64,000 nt of DNA from Ruminiclostridium josui JCM 17888 (lineage in GTDB: Bacteria > Bacillota > Clostridia > Acetivibrionales > DSM-1351), in NCBI RefSeq assembly GCF_000526495.1, contig NZ_JAGE01000001.1, positions 2,724,001-2,788,000 of the forward strand, given 5' to 3'. The position numbers and the translations under genes were made by a program. Positions within the stretch are counted from its first letter, which is position 1. Every line of letters begins with the position of its first letter. Below the pieces are notes generated by a model. That model was not told the DNA's origin. It saw only the letters and a list, made by a program, of their open reading frames with translations, and did no database searches. This document shows, piece by piece, positions 18,194 through 27,523 of the stretch.

Positions 18194-19909
18194 ATGTCAA
18201 AGTCCCAATTAATTTACAAAAAAGTATGTGTTATTTTAATGATTTCAATGTGTCTGACTATTTTCACTTCTTGTGATACAAAGTCAGAGCTACGAGCTAA
18301 TACATACAATTTTGAATCACAAAAGGTTGATTTGAAGGTATTATCTGAAAAAATAGGATACTATAAAACTGATGACAACGGTTATGGCTTTTGGAATGAA
18401 GAGGCAAATACACCGGACATGTATAGTACATATTTTTCTGTTATGCTCCTGAAAAAAGCAGGCTACGATTTTGAGATGCCAAATGTAAAAGCATATGACC
18501 TTAGTCAGGTTATAAGTACGTCGTCATTATTTGATTTGTCTCAATACTGTGAGATATTCCAAAATGATATTAAGACAGATAATTCTTTAAGACAAAAAAT
18601 ATACGACTATACAATGTCACTAAAAGAAGATAACGGGACTTTCAAAATGAATAAGGATATTGAACCTGATACTTTATCAAATTACTGCGCAGTTAAAATA
18701 TTAAACTATTGTAGTGAAAACTATGACTTTAGTGGAGTAAAAGAGTATATAGAGCAATATTTGAATAACCAACTTAAAACAGAAGATTTAAATATTTACT
18801 ACGGTGATTTGCTTAATATATACAACACACTTCAACTTATGAAGGATAGTACTTTTGATGAAAAAATACGTAATTACGCAAATAAACATTTTACTAAATA
18901 CCAACATCAAATTAATACTATGATGAAAACAGATAAATTAGATTTGCTGGCTTTTAATGTTTACTTCCAGTTTGTTAAAAAGCTTAACTTCAAAAATAAT
19001 ATACCCAAGGAAAATATTGCGGTATATATAAGTAGCTTAAAAAATAAAGACAACGGTTATGGTTATATGAAAGGGTCCCAAACTGACTTGCAGGTAACGT
19101 ATGACGTTTCAGAAATTTGCGACTATTACAACATTGATATAAACTATGACAGCCTTGTTAACGTAATAATGAGACACCAATTAGTTACAACAAATTGGTT
19201 TATAACTACATCAATTGTTGAAAGCAGTATTGATTCAACATATTATGCTTATTTAATTTTAAAGGAATTAGGATTTGATTACAGCAAAGACATATCAGAT
19301 TATTTAAAGAAGCATTCTATAAATGAATCTGACGTATACTATATTGCTCTTCAAAATTATTCTAATAAAGAAATCAATGGGCCTTCAGTTAATTCCAGAA
19401 ATAATGCTATTAAGAATGTTACTAAGAAATTAGACCAAAGTAATGCTAAATCACTAATATTATTAGTGAATGATCCAAAGCTGCGACAGAGTATTCCATC
19501 AGAATCAAAAAGAAACATTAAGGAAATGGCAAAAAAGTATTTAAAGCAAAAAAAAGAAAAAGCAGCTTACAAATTATTTCTTATTTCATTATATAATTTA
19601 GAGGGTTCTGATAGATATTCTACAGAGATTTTAACTGACACTTTGAAGGAAGTACTCAATGAATTTCCTTGCTCCATTGAAACCTTATATGCGTTAATTA
19701 TTGCTCTGGAAAGTAGTACGGATGAAAATTTAAACCTAAAAACTAAATGTTCAGATGTTGATTTTTTAAACTGGTGCAAATATGTCCTTAGCGAGACAGA
19801 CCATGGTAATGGCATATTTTGTTACAACGGCGGAGAAGACAAATTCGCCGACTTTAAATCAATATATTTCGGAGTTTATTCAATGAATAGACTAAAAAAG
19901 TATCTGTAG
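18194..19909 (+). CDS. Lipoprotein with alpha/alpha-toroid (prenyltransferase-type) repeats
   Basis: 571 residues. The N-terminus is a lipoprotein signal (hydrophobic segment then TIFTSC, Cys at about 27). The mature part has repeated segments with D-N/D-G-Y-G-F/Y-W patterns, near residues 55-90, 145-185 and 290-330, and a last one near 530-565 with NGIFCYNGGEDKFAD. These resemble the repeats of squalene cyclase/prenyltransferase-like toroids. I see no cyclase DxDD motif, so it is more likely a binding or structural domain. It follows the S8 peptidase gene with AAAGGAG before the ATG. The pair may be functionally linked; function unknown. Confidence 0.7.
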   Translation: MSKSQLIYKKVCVILMISMCLTIFTSCDTKSELRANTYNFESQKVDLKVLSEKIGYYKTDDNGYGFWNEEANTPDMYSTYFSVMLLKKAGYDFEMPNVKAYDLSQVISTSSLFDLSQYCEIFQNDIKTDNSLRQKIYDYTMSLKEDNGTFKMNKDIEPDTLSNYCAVKILNYCSENYDFSGVKEYIEQYLNNQLKTEDLNIYYGDLLNIYNTLQLMKDSTFDEKIRNYANKHFTKYQHQINTMMKTDKLDLLAFNVYFQFVKKLNFKNNIPKENIAVYISSLKNKDNGYGYMKGSQTDLQVTYDVSEICDYYNIDINYDSLVNVIMRHQLVTTNWFITTSIVESSIDSTYYAYLILKELGFDYSKDISDYLKKHSINESDVYYIALQNYSNKEINGPSVNSRNNAIKNVTKKLDQSNAKSLILLVNDPKLRQSIPSESKRNIKEMAKKYLKQKKEKAAYKLFLISLYNLEGSDRYSTEILTDTLKEVLNEFPCSIETLYALIIALESSTDENLNLKTKCSDVDFLNWCKYVLSETDHGNGIFCYNGGEDKFADFKSIYFGVYSMNRLKKYL

Positions 19910-19992
19910 TATTCGTGAATACCTATTCAATACACAATTATCCAAGGTAATAATAAAAGATATTAAACTTTTCAATACTCCTTTTCACTTTG

Positions 19993-20026
19993 GTAACAGT
20001 TTTATTATAAACCAATATACTGTTAC
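19993..20026. repeat. 8-bp inverted repeat ahead of the desulfurase-like gene
   Basis: GTAACAGT (19993-20000) and ACTGTTAC (20019-20026) are exact inverse copies spaced 18 bp, 30 bp before the start of the next gene. Could be an operator or a weak hairpin; no T run follows. Confidence 0.4.
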
Positions 20027-20055
20027 TAGCTAAAACAAGTGAGAGGAGTATTTTT

Positions 20056-21426
20056 ATGCTTAATAATATACGATATAGAAACATGAACCCATACCGCAAT
20101 CTTGTAGCAGGAGTTGATACAAGAATTCCTCTGGACAATGGCTCATATACAACGGCAATTAATTTTGACAATGCTGCTACCACGCCTCCTTTTTTGTCTG
20201 TGATTAAAGATGTGGATAGCTTCATACCATGGTATTCATCTATCCATAGGGGTAAGGGGTATAAGTCTGTTGTGTCAACGAATTTATATGAAGAGGGACG
20301 CCAGATAATAAAGGATTTTGTGAAAGCTGATAGTGACAATGACACAGTAGTGTACACAAAAAACGCTACAGAATCAATAAATATACTTGCATACATACTT
20401 AGTCAGCAAAAAAACGGAAAGGACGTAGTTCTGTCCACTTGGATGGAACATGCTGCAAACGACCTGCCTTGGCGGGATAAATTCACTGTTGATTATATTG
20501 AAACAGATGAATTTGGAAGACTGTCCATGGATGATTTGGAGAGTAAGCTGAAAAAATATAAAAACAGGGTACGGCTTGTAACGGTTACGGGTGCCTCAAA
20601 TGTTACCGGGTACATAAATGATGTTTATGCAATAGCTTCATTGGCACATAGGCATGGAGCAGAAATACACGTGGATGGAGCTCAGTTGGTGCCGCACTTG
20701 CCAGTGGACATGAAGCCTTTTGGTACAGTTTCTCATATTGATTATCTCTCATTTTCAGCCCATAAAATGTATGCTCCTTATGGCAGCGGCTCCTTGATAG
20801 GACCGAAATCATCATTTGAAAATGGCCTGCCCTATTGTCAGGGAGGAAGTGCAATAGCCCTGGTTACACATAATAAAATATGGTGGGAGGAGCCCCCGCA
20901 TAAGGACGAGGCAAGTACACCAAATCTGTTGGGAATAATAGCATTAATCTCCACAATCAAAACATTGACTTCATTAGGAATGGACAATATATTTAGGCAT
21001 GAGAAGTCGTTGTTATATTATGCTTATGAAAAGATGAAAACTGTACCGGGAATTACCTTTTATAGTCATCCTGAAATTCAAGAGACTATTGGAGTTATTC
21101 CCTTTAATATGGAGGGGGTACACCACTCACTGATGTCGGCTATTTTATCATATGAAGCAGGTATTGCGGTAAGGAACGGCTTTTTCTGTGCCCATCCATA
21201 TTGTGAGAGATTACTGGGATATTCAGCACAGGATATGGAGGATATGATGAGAGACCCCAAAAGTATATTCCCGGGAATCGTTAGGGCTAGTTTTGGTATT
21301 TATAATGAATTTAGCGAAATTGACAGATTTATTGCCTTTCTCAATCAGGTCGCTTTGAATAAAAAATATTATGTTGATAAATATAGCAATTCCAGAGGTA
21401 GATACAATATCAAAAACGAAGTTTAA
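20056..21426 (+). CDS. Class V aminotransferase, cysteine desulfurase-like (SufS/CsdA type)
   Basis: PLP enzyme of fold type I, 456 residues. It has NFDNAATTPP at ~35-44, the PLP Lys in SFSAHKMYAPYGSG (~236), HVDGAQLVPH (Asp contacting the pyridine N) and a Cys in VRNGFFCAHPYC, at the place of the SufS active-site Cys (RTGHHCAQP in typical enzymes). Likely mobilises sulfur from cysteine or acts on a related substrate. No sufB, sufC or sufU neighbours are present, so it is not the housekeeping ISC/SUF gene. AGAGGAG precedes the ATG. Confidence 0.85.
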   Translation: MLNNIRYRNMNPYRNLVAGVDTRIPLDNGSYTTAINFDNAATTPPFLSVIKDVDSFIPWYSSIHRGKGYKSVVSTNLYEEGRQIIKDFVKADSDNDTVVYTKNATESINILAYILSQQKNGKDVVLSTWMEHAANDLPWRDKFTVDYIETDEFGRLSMDDLESKLKKYKNRVRLVTVTGASNVTGYINDVYAIASLAHRHGAEIHVDGAQLVPHLPVDMKPFGTVSHIDYLSFSAHKMYAPYGSGSLIGPKSSFENGLPYCQGGSAIALVTHNKIWWEEPPHKDEASTPNLLGIIALISTIKTLTSLGMDNIFRHEKSLLYYAYEKMKTVPGITFYSHPEIQETIGVIPFNMEGVHHSLMSAILSYEAGIAVRNGFFCAHPYCERLLGYSAQDMEDMMRDPKSIFPGIVRASFGIYNEFSEIDRFIAFLNQVALNKKYYVDKYSNSRGRYNIKNEV

Positions 21427-21551
21427 ATATACAAAAAAATACATAAATATGATACACTAAATAAAACCATAGTATTGCCCGCAGCGGGAAACAAGTATTG
21501 CTTGTGGTAAAAATGGAAAAAATAATAAAAATACATTTAGGTGATAAAAAA

Positions 21552-23480
21552 ATGAATTATGGATTTGTTAGAGTTGCAGCAGCAGTACCTGATTTAAAAG
21601 TAGGGAATTGTGATTTTAATGCCGGGGAAATAATAAAGGCAGCCAGAAAAGCTGATAGTCAAGGTGCACAATTTGTTGTGTTTCCTGAACTGTCGGTTAC
21701 TTCCTATACTTGTGGCGATTTGTTCTTACAAACTACTTTGCTAAAAAGAGCATTAAGTGCTCTGGAGACAGTAATTTCTGAAACAGCTCAGCTAGGATGT
21801 GTTATAATATTAGGTATGCCGCTGGCTTTGGGCAGTAGGCTGTACAATTGTGCTGTAATTATTAAAAGTGGAAGGATTCTGGGAGTTGTCCCAAAGTGCT
21901 ACATACCTAATTACAGCGAGTTTTATGAGGCAAGATGGTTTTCGTCAGGGTTAGACAAGCCTGCCGAAACAATAAATATACTTGGAAATACCGTACCTTT
22001 TGGATTTGACATATTATTTGAAGCCGAAAACGTGGATGGTTTGTGTTTCGGAATAGAAATATGTGAAGATTTATGGGTTCCAATCCCTCCAAGCTGTAAT
22101 CAGGCTCTCAATGGAGCAACGCTTTTGTTTAATCTGTCTGCAAGCAATGATATTGTAGGAAAGCATGAATATAGGGAAGAACTCATAAAGATGCAGTCAG
22201 CAAAATGTTCAGCTGCATATGTTTATGTATCATCGGGCCCTAATGAATCAACTACTGATTTGGTTTTCGGAGGACATTCACTTATTAGTGAATACGGCTC
22301 GGTACTTGCCCAAACAGAGAGATTTTCATTTGATGAAAAAATGATTATTTCAGATATAGACATACAGAGACTTGTAAATGAAAGATTTAAGAATTCGGCT
22401 TTTAAGCATAAAACAAATGATGTAAATTTCAGAAAGGTACCATTTACTGTATATGAGCATAAATTCAGTAAACTGTTAAGGTGGATAGATCCTAATCCTT
22501 TTGTTCCATCTGATTCAAATGCAAGAAACAAGAGGTGCGAAGAGATATTCAATATTCAGACTTCAGGTTTGGGAAAAAGACTCAAGCACACAGGCCTCGA
22601 CAAATGTGTTATAGGGATTTCCGGAGGACTTGATTCAACTTTGGCATTGTTGGTTATTGTAAAGACCTATGATAGATTGGGATTGGATAGAAAGAACATT
22701 CACGCAGTTACAATGCCCGGATTCGGAACCTCAGCAAATACACTGGGTAATTCCTTGGAACTCATGAGGCTGATGAATGTCACAACTCATCGTATAGATA
22801 TAAAGGAAGCTTGTTTAAAGCACTTTGAGGATATTGGCCATGATCCTTTAAATTATGATGTCACCTATGAGAATGTTCAGGCTAGAGAACGAACTCAGAT
22901 ATTGATGGATATGGCAAATAAGATTGGTGGACTTGTTATAGGTACAGGTGATTTATCGGAGTTGGCATTGGGATGGGCAACATATAATGGAGACCATATG
23001 TCAATGTATGGGGTAAACTCAGGTGTTCCAAAGACATTGGTAAAATACTTGGTGCAATGGTGTGCAGACTATTTGTTTGACAATGACATTAGAAATGTAC
23101 TGTTAAGTGTTTTGGACACTCCCATAAGTCCCGAACTTCTTCCTACAGACAAGGAAGGCTGCATACAACAAAAGACAGAGGATATTGTAGGACCTTATGA
23201 GCTTCATGATTTTTATCTTTACCATTTGGTAAGATACGGGGCTGAGCCTGATAAGATTTACAAGCTTGCTGAGCAGGCTTTTGAGGGTAAATACGAAAAA
23301 GCTATTATAAAGAAATGGCTTGAAACATTCTTACGCAGGTTCTTTAGCCAGCAGTTCAAGCGTTCATGTCTGCCGGATGGTCCAAAAGTGGGTTCAATTA
23401 GTCTTTCTCCACGAGGTGACTGGCGAATGCCTAGTGATGCCGATGTGGGAATATGGTTAAATAAATTAACTGATTTATAA
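21552..23480 (+). CDS. nadE: Glutamine-dependent NAD+ synthetase
   Basis: Makes NAD+ from deamido-NAD+, ATP and glutamine-derived ammonia. 642 residues in two parts. The nitrilase-like glutaminase domain (~1-275) carries the Glu in VVFPELSVTSY, the Lys in VVPKCYIPNY and the Cys in GIEICEDLWVP. The synthetase domain (~310-642) has the PP-loop GISGGLDSTLALLV and GTGDLSELALGW. Start ATG 21552 follows TTAGGTGAT; in-frame ATG 21513 and TTG 21498 lack such a site. A small membrane peptide gene follows by 16 bp. Confidence 0.95.
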   Translation: MNYGFVRVAAAVPDLKVGNCDFNAGEIIKAARKADSQGAQFVVFPELSVTSYTCGDLFLQTTLLKRALSALETVISETAQLGCVIILGMPLALGSRLYNCAVIIKSGRILGVVPKCYIPNYSEFYEARWFSSGLDKPAETINILGNTVPFGFDILFEAENVDGLCFGIEICEDLWVPIPPSCNQALNGATLLFNLSASNDIVGKHEYREELIKMQSAKCSAAYVYVSSGPNESTTDLVFGGHSLISEYGSVLAQTERFSFDEKMIISDIDIQRLVNERFKNSAFKHKTNDVNFRKVPFTVYEHKFSKLLRWIDPNPFVPSDSNARNKRCEEIFNIQTSGLGKRLKHTGLDKCVIGISGGLDSTLALLVIVKTYDRLGLDRKNIHAVTMPGFGTSANTLGNSLELMRLMNVTTHRIDIKEACLKHFEDIGHDPLNYDVTYENVQARERTQILMDMANKIGGLVIGTGDLSELALGWATYNGDHMSMYGVNSGVPKTLVKYLVQWCADYLFDNDIRNVLLSVLDTPISPELLPTDKEGCIQQKTEDIVGPYELHDFYLYHLVRYGAEPDKIYKLAEQAFEGKYEKAIIKKWLETFLRRFFSQQFKRSCLPDGPKVGSISLSPRGDWRMPSDADVGIWLNKLTDL

Positions 23481-23496
23481 GTTTTAGGAGGTTATT

Positions 23497-23601
23497 ATGC
23501 AAAAGAAATGGGTTAAAAGGGTTGCTTTGGTACTGGCTATTATTATGCTGATTACAACATTGGGTGTGGCTGGATTTTCAATTATTACTTCAGGACAGTA
23601 G
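23497..23601 (+). CDS. Small membrane peptide (34 aa)
   Basis: Starts at ATG 23497 after TTAGGAGG and ends with TAG at 23599-23601. The sequence is a basic head (MQKKWVKR) followed by one membrane helix and a short polar tail. This size and layout recall the DUF4044/Prli42-type stressosome-anchoring peptides of Firmicutes, but the homology is not certain. It sits 16 bp after nadE. Confidence 0.6.
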   Translation: MQKKWVKRVALVLAIIMLITTLGVAGFSIITSGQ

Positions 23602-23739
23602 TATTATAAAAATAGCTTTATAAAACCGTAAAATTTAGTCAATTTTACCCATTTTACGAATGTGGTAAATATAATAAAATTATTATGTGATTTTGTATTT
23701 TTCCGTAAAAGTATTGTATTCTACAAGGGTGTGAATTGT

Positions 23740-24615
23740 TTGCTGGACACTGTTGCTGTTAATTTTAAAAGCATTTTGGATTTTTTATCTGTATATGTCC
23801 CATTTACCCAGCCATTGGAAATACTGCGCTCATTAGTTGACGTAAGTATTGTTTCTTATCTTACTTATAAGCTGATACAGCTTGTAAAGGAGACAAGAGC
23901 GTGGCAGTTGGTAAAGGGTATTGTTGTAATACTCATTGTAGCAATGCTCAGTGACTGGCTTAAATTACGCACACTAGCTTATATACTGAACAGAACAATA
24001 GAACTTGCGGGATTTGCCCTGGTAGTTGTATTTCAGCCGGAGTTAAGGCGTGGGCTTGAACAGATTGGTAGAAGCAACTTTAAAGGCTTCTTTAGTTTTG
24101 ATGAAAAGGATGCCACCATACATACAACTTTTACTATAGAAGAAATAGTAAAAGCGTGTACCGAACTGTCAAGAACAAAGACCGGAGCTCTCATTGTAGT
24201 TGAACGTGAAACAAAACTCGGTGAAATAATAAATACCGGAACACGGCTTGATTCAAGTGTCAGTGCCGAATTGATAATAAATATATTCACACCCAATACA
24301 CCGTTGCATGACGGAGCATTAATTCTGCGAAACAATAAATTGAAATCAGCAGCATGTTTTCTTCCTCTTACCGACAATCCAAATCTTAGTAAAGAACTTG
24401 GGACCAGACACAGGGCTGCGCTGGGAATTACAGAGGTGTCTGACTGCATATCGGTAGTTGTATCCGAAGAAACAGGAAAAATATCTTATGCCTTAAACGG
24501 CGGTTTGACCAGAAATCTTACGCCTGATATTTTACGAAAGGCGCTGAATAAAAATTTACTGGAAAAGAAGTCTGTAAACAAGAAGCTGGCACTTTGGAAG
24601 GGGAAATCAAAGTGA
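23740..24615 (+). CDS. cdaA: Diadenylate cyclase CdaA (c-di-AMP synthase)
   Basis: Makes the essential second messenger c-di-AMP from two ATP. Three N-terminal membrane helices (from about DVSIVSYLTYKLI) precede the DAC domain with the catalytic DGA in TPLHDGALIL and RHR in GTRHRAALGIT. The start is uncertain: TTG 23740 with AGGGTG seven bases upstream gives a normal ~292-aa protein; GTG 23731 or GTG 23662 would extend it. The next gene, cdaR (ybbR), overlaps its end, and glmM lies downstream, the classical cdaA-cdaR-glmM set. Confidence 0.93.
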   Translation: MLDTVAVNFKSILDFLSVYVPFTQPLEILRSLVDVSIVSYLTYKLIQLVKETRAWQLVKGIVVILIVAMLSDWLKLRTLAYILNRTIELAGFALVVVFQPELRRGLEQIGRSNFKGFFSFDEKDATIHTTFTIEEIVKACTELSRTKTGALIVVERETKLGEIINTGTRLDSSVSAELIINIFTPNTPLHDGALILRNNKLKSAACFLPLTDNPNLSKELGTRHRAALGITEVSDCISVVVSEETGKISYALNGGLTRNLTPDILRKALNKNLLEKKSVNKKLALWKGKSK

Positions 24616-25853
24616 AAGAATTCCTGAAGAAAGATCTAACATTAAAAATATTTTCAATAATATTTGCTATATTTCTGTGGTTTGCAATTAATCCTGTACA
24701 GACAGAACATTATACTGTTCCATTAAATGTTATTAATGAGGAGAGTCTTAAATCACAAGGACTTGTTTTGAACAGCAGAAACTTTAACAAATACGTTGTT
24801 GTTGATGTAAGGGACAAGGGAGATGTTCTTGATAATATAAAGGACACTGATTTTGAAGTAACTCTTGATTTGTCAAAAGTTAAAAGTGTAAATGACAAGG
24901 TTATTGCTTTGGAACCGCCTGTTTATCTGGGCAGGGAAAGAATTAATCCAAAGAATATAGAGCTTAAGCCAAAAACAATTACACTTGATTTGGCACGTAT
25001 AGAAGAGAATCCATTTATAGTTCAGATTGAAACCACTGGTAAACTTTCCGCAGGATATGAGATAATCTCTAAGACTGCACAACCGACTACAGTATCAATA
25101 CAGGACATTGACACTGTAGTAGCTTCAGTTGGCTCCGTAAAGGCTTTTGTTGACGTAACTGGTCTTGACAGAAATCTGGAAATCAGGAAGGAATGTAAGG
25201 TATACGACAAAAAAGGCGTGGAGATGCGGGGACTTGGGAAAAAATTAAGCGTTGACATAAAGATAGAAGTAGGTAAAAGAGTACCGGTTATTCCAATTAC
25301 ACAGGGTACTCCAGCGGACAATTATCTTGAAGGTGAATATTCTGTAAAGCCTAACAGCATACTAGTTACAGGCGATACTGATATCATGGAGAAAGTAAAC
25401 GAGGTTAAAACTGTTCCAATAAATATTGAAAAAGCAGATAAAACTTTAAATACGCAGGTTTTACTGCAGATACCAGATGGGCTCAAACTTGTGAGTTCTT
25501 CTCGTGAAGTAAGTGTTGAAGTAAAGATTATTCCCTTGGATATAAGGACCTATAAATTTGAACCCAGAGATATAACTCTGGAAGGTACTGTAAATGACAA
25601 CACACTTGCTTATGAGATTGTAGAGCCTGTATCGGTAGTTTTAAAAGGGAAAATGGAAGACATGTCTAATGTAACGTTGAATAGGCTGTTTGCTAAAGTA
25701 GATGTAAGCGGACTAAAGGAAGGAGAACATCGTATTCCGTTACAGGTAAAATTGCCTGCAAATATTACTCAGTCAGGTGAAGCCAAAGTACATGTCAAAA
25801 TAACAAAAGTGACTGCCGAGGAAAATCAGAATGTGCAGCAGGACACAAGGTGA
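24612..25853 (+). CDS. cdaR: YbbR-like regulator of diadenylate cyclase (CdaR)
   Basis: A membrane-anchored protein that controls CdaA. One N-terminal helix (LTLKIFSIIFAIFLWFAIN, ~9-27) is followed by extracytoplasmic YbbR repeats, about four, near residues 45-125, 130-220, 225-310 and 315-400, each with the beta-rich D-V-T/V-L-D pattern. The start is GTG 24612 with GGAAGGGG eight bases upstream, overlapping the cdaA stop by 4 bp. The C-terminus overlaps nothing; the oxidoreductase begins 4 bp after the stop. Confidence 0.9.
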   Translation: MKEFLKKDLTLKIFSIIFAIFLWFAINPVQTEHYTVPLNVINEESLKSQGLVLNSRNFNKYVVVDVRDKGDVLDNIKDTDFEVTLDLSKVKSVNDKVIALEPPVYLGRERINPKNIELKPKTITLDLARIEENPFIVQIETTGKLSAGYEIISKTAQPTTVSIQDIDTVVASVGSVKAFVDVTGLDRNLEIRKECKVYDKKGVEMRGLGKKLSVDIKIEVGKRVPVIPITQGTPADNYLEGEYSVKPNSILVTGDTDIMEKVNEVKTVPINIEKADKTLNTQVLLQIPDGLKLVSSSREVSVEVKIIPLDIRTYKFEPRDITLEGTVNDNTLAYEIVEPVSVVLKGKMEDMSNVTLNRLFAKVDVSGLKEGEHRIPLQVKLPANITQSGEAKVHVKITKVTAEENQNVQQDTR

Positions 25854-25857
25854 AAAT

Positions 25858-27444
25858 ATGAAAATTCTAATTTCAAATTTGGTAACAACACTTGATGGAG
25901 GACAAAAGGAACTTGAACATCAGGTGCTTCGAAAGCTAAAAATTAACAACAGTTTAGTTAAAAATATAAAAATTGTTAAACAGTCAATAGATGCCAGGAA
26001 AAAACCTGGCATACGTTTTGTCTACTCAGTTTCATGTGAGCTTAATGATAATGTGAAAATTCCGGTCGATAATGATATTCGAATTCTTGAGGAATTACAG
26101 GAGGAAAAATTATTTCCCGGAAATAAACCAATGTTAGGAAGACCTCTTGTGGTAGGAACCGGTCCTGCCGGCCTTTTCAGTGCATTAGTCCTTGCCCAAA
26201 ACGGTTACAGGCCTATTGTAATTGAAAGAGGGGGAGATGTAAGTGAGCGTACCCAAAAGGTCACTGCTTATTGGAATGGCGGAAACCTTGATACCGAAAC
26301 CAATGTACAGTTCGGTGAAGGAGGGGCAGGTACTTTCTCTGATGGAAAGCTTACAACAAGAATAAATGATATTAGGTGCGAAAAGGTTCTTAGGGAATTT
26401 CATCGTTTGGGTGCACCTGATGAAATAATGTACAAAGCAAAACCCCATATTGGAACTGATATTCTAAAGAATATTGTAGTGCAAATGAGAAAGGAAATTG
26501 AACGTCTTGGGGGAACAGTTCTTTTTAACACTAAGATGGTAGATGTGAAGACTCTAAATGGAGAAATCTGTGGGGTCAGCACAAACACCAACTCATTTAT
26601 AGACACAAATGCTGTAGTATTGGCCATAGGGCACAGTGCAAGGGATACCTTTGAAATGTTGTATAGAAGGGGTATTACTTTTGTACAGAAGCCATTTTCA
26701 ATTGGGGTGAGAATAGAACATCCTCAAGAACTTATAAATAGGGCACAATATGGCGAGGCGGCAGGACATCCTGCATTAGGTCCCGCGGATTATCAGCTTT
26801 TCTGCAAATTTCAAGAGCGTACAGCATATTCCTTTTGCATGTGTCCCGGCGGAGTAGTTGTAGCCTCAGCTTCTGAAACAGACACTATAGTTACCAATGG
26901 TATGAGTGAATTCAAAAGGGATAAAGATAATGCTAACAGTGCCTTGGTTGTTTCCGTAGGGCCTGGAGATTTTGGAAGTCAACATCCTCTTGCGGGAATC
27001 GAGTTTCAAAGAAAATGGGAAAGGCTTGCTTTTGAAACAGGGGGAAGTAATAATAGTGCTCCCGTGCAAAGACTTGAAGATTTTCTGGAGGGAAGGACAG
27101 GAGGAATTGGCAGTGTAAAGCCAAGCTACACTGGTGAAACCCGCTGTGCCAATATCAATGATTGTCTTCCCAATTATGTGACGGATAGTATGAAACAGTC
27201 AATAAGCTATTTTGATAGGAGACTAAAAGGCTTTGGCATGAAAGATGCATTGCTTACAGGTGTTGAAACAAGAACATCATCCCCTGTGCGAATTCCAAGG
27301 AACGATAAGCTTGAATGTATTGATTTGCAGGGACTTTATCCTGCAGGAGAGGGAGCAGGTTACGCAGGGGGAATAGTAAGTGCTGCAGTAGATGGAATAC
27401 GGATAGCAGAACAAATTATTAAAACTTATTCAATTCCGAAATAA
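25858..27444 (+). CDS. FAD-dependent oxidoreductase (COG2509 type)
   Basis: About 528 residues: an N-terminal ferredoxin-like/BFD-like part (~1-85) and an FAD-binding domain with VVGTGPAGLFSALVLAQNG (~97-115). Further motifs are FGEGGAGTFSDGKLTTR (~156-172), a CPGGVV segment and a C-terminal AGEGAGYAGGIVSAAVDG (~500-517), all hallmarks of these uncharacterised FAD-dependent dehydrogenases. AGGTGAAAAT precedes the ATG. It lies between cdaR and glmM in many clostridia, including here, with no proven link to c-di-AMP. Confidence 0.85.
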   Translation: MKILISNLVTTLDGGQKELEHQVLRKLKINNSLVKNIKIVKQSIDARKKPGIRFVYSVSCELNDNVKIPVDNDIRILEELQEEKLFPGNKPMLGRPLVVGTGPAGLFSALVLAQNGYRPIVIERGGDVSERTQKVTAYWNGGNLDTETNVQFGEGGAGTFSDGKLTTRINDIRCEKVLREFHRLGAPDEIMYKAKPHIGTDILKNIVVQMRKEIERLGGTVLFNTKMVDVKTLNGEICGVSTNTNSFIDTNAVVLAIGHSARDTFEMLYRRGITFVQKPFSIGVRIEHPQELINRAQYGEAAGHPALGPADYQLFCKFQERTAYSFCMCPGGVVVASASETDTIVTNGMSEFKRDKDNANSALVVSVGPGDFGSQHPLAGIEFQRKWERLAFETGGSNNSAPVQRLEDFLEGRTGGIGSVKPSYTGETRCANINDCLPNYVTDSMKQSISYFDRRLKGFGMKDALLTGVETRTSSPVRIPRNDKLECIDLQGLYPAGEGAGYAGGIVSAAVDGIRIAEQIIKTYSIPK

Positions 27445-27523
27445 CACTATTAATAACATATTAAAAAATGATATATTATAATATGAAAGTTAAATTCGAA
27501 ATAAATGGAACTTGGAGGATAAA

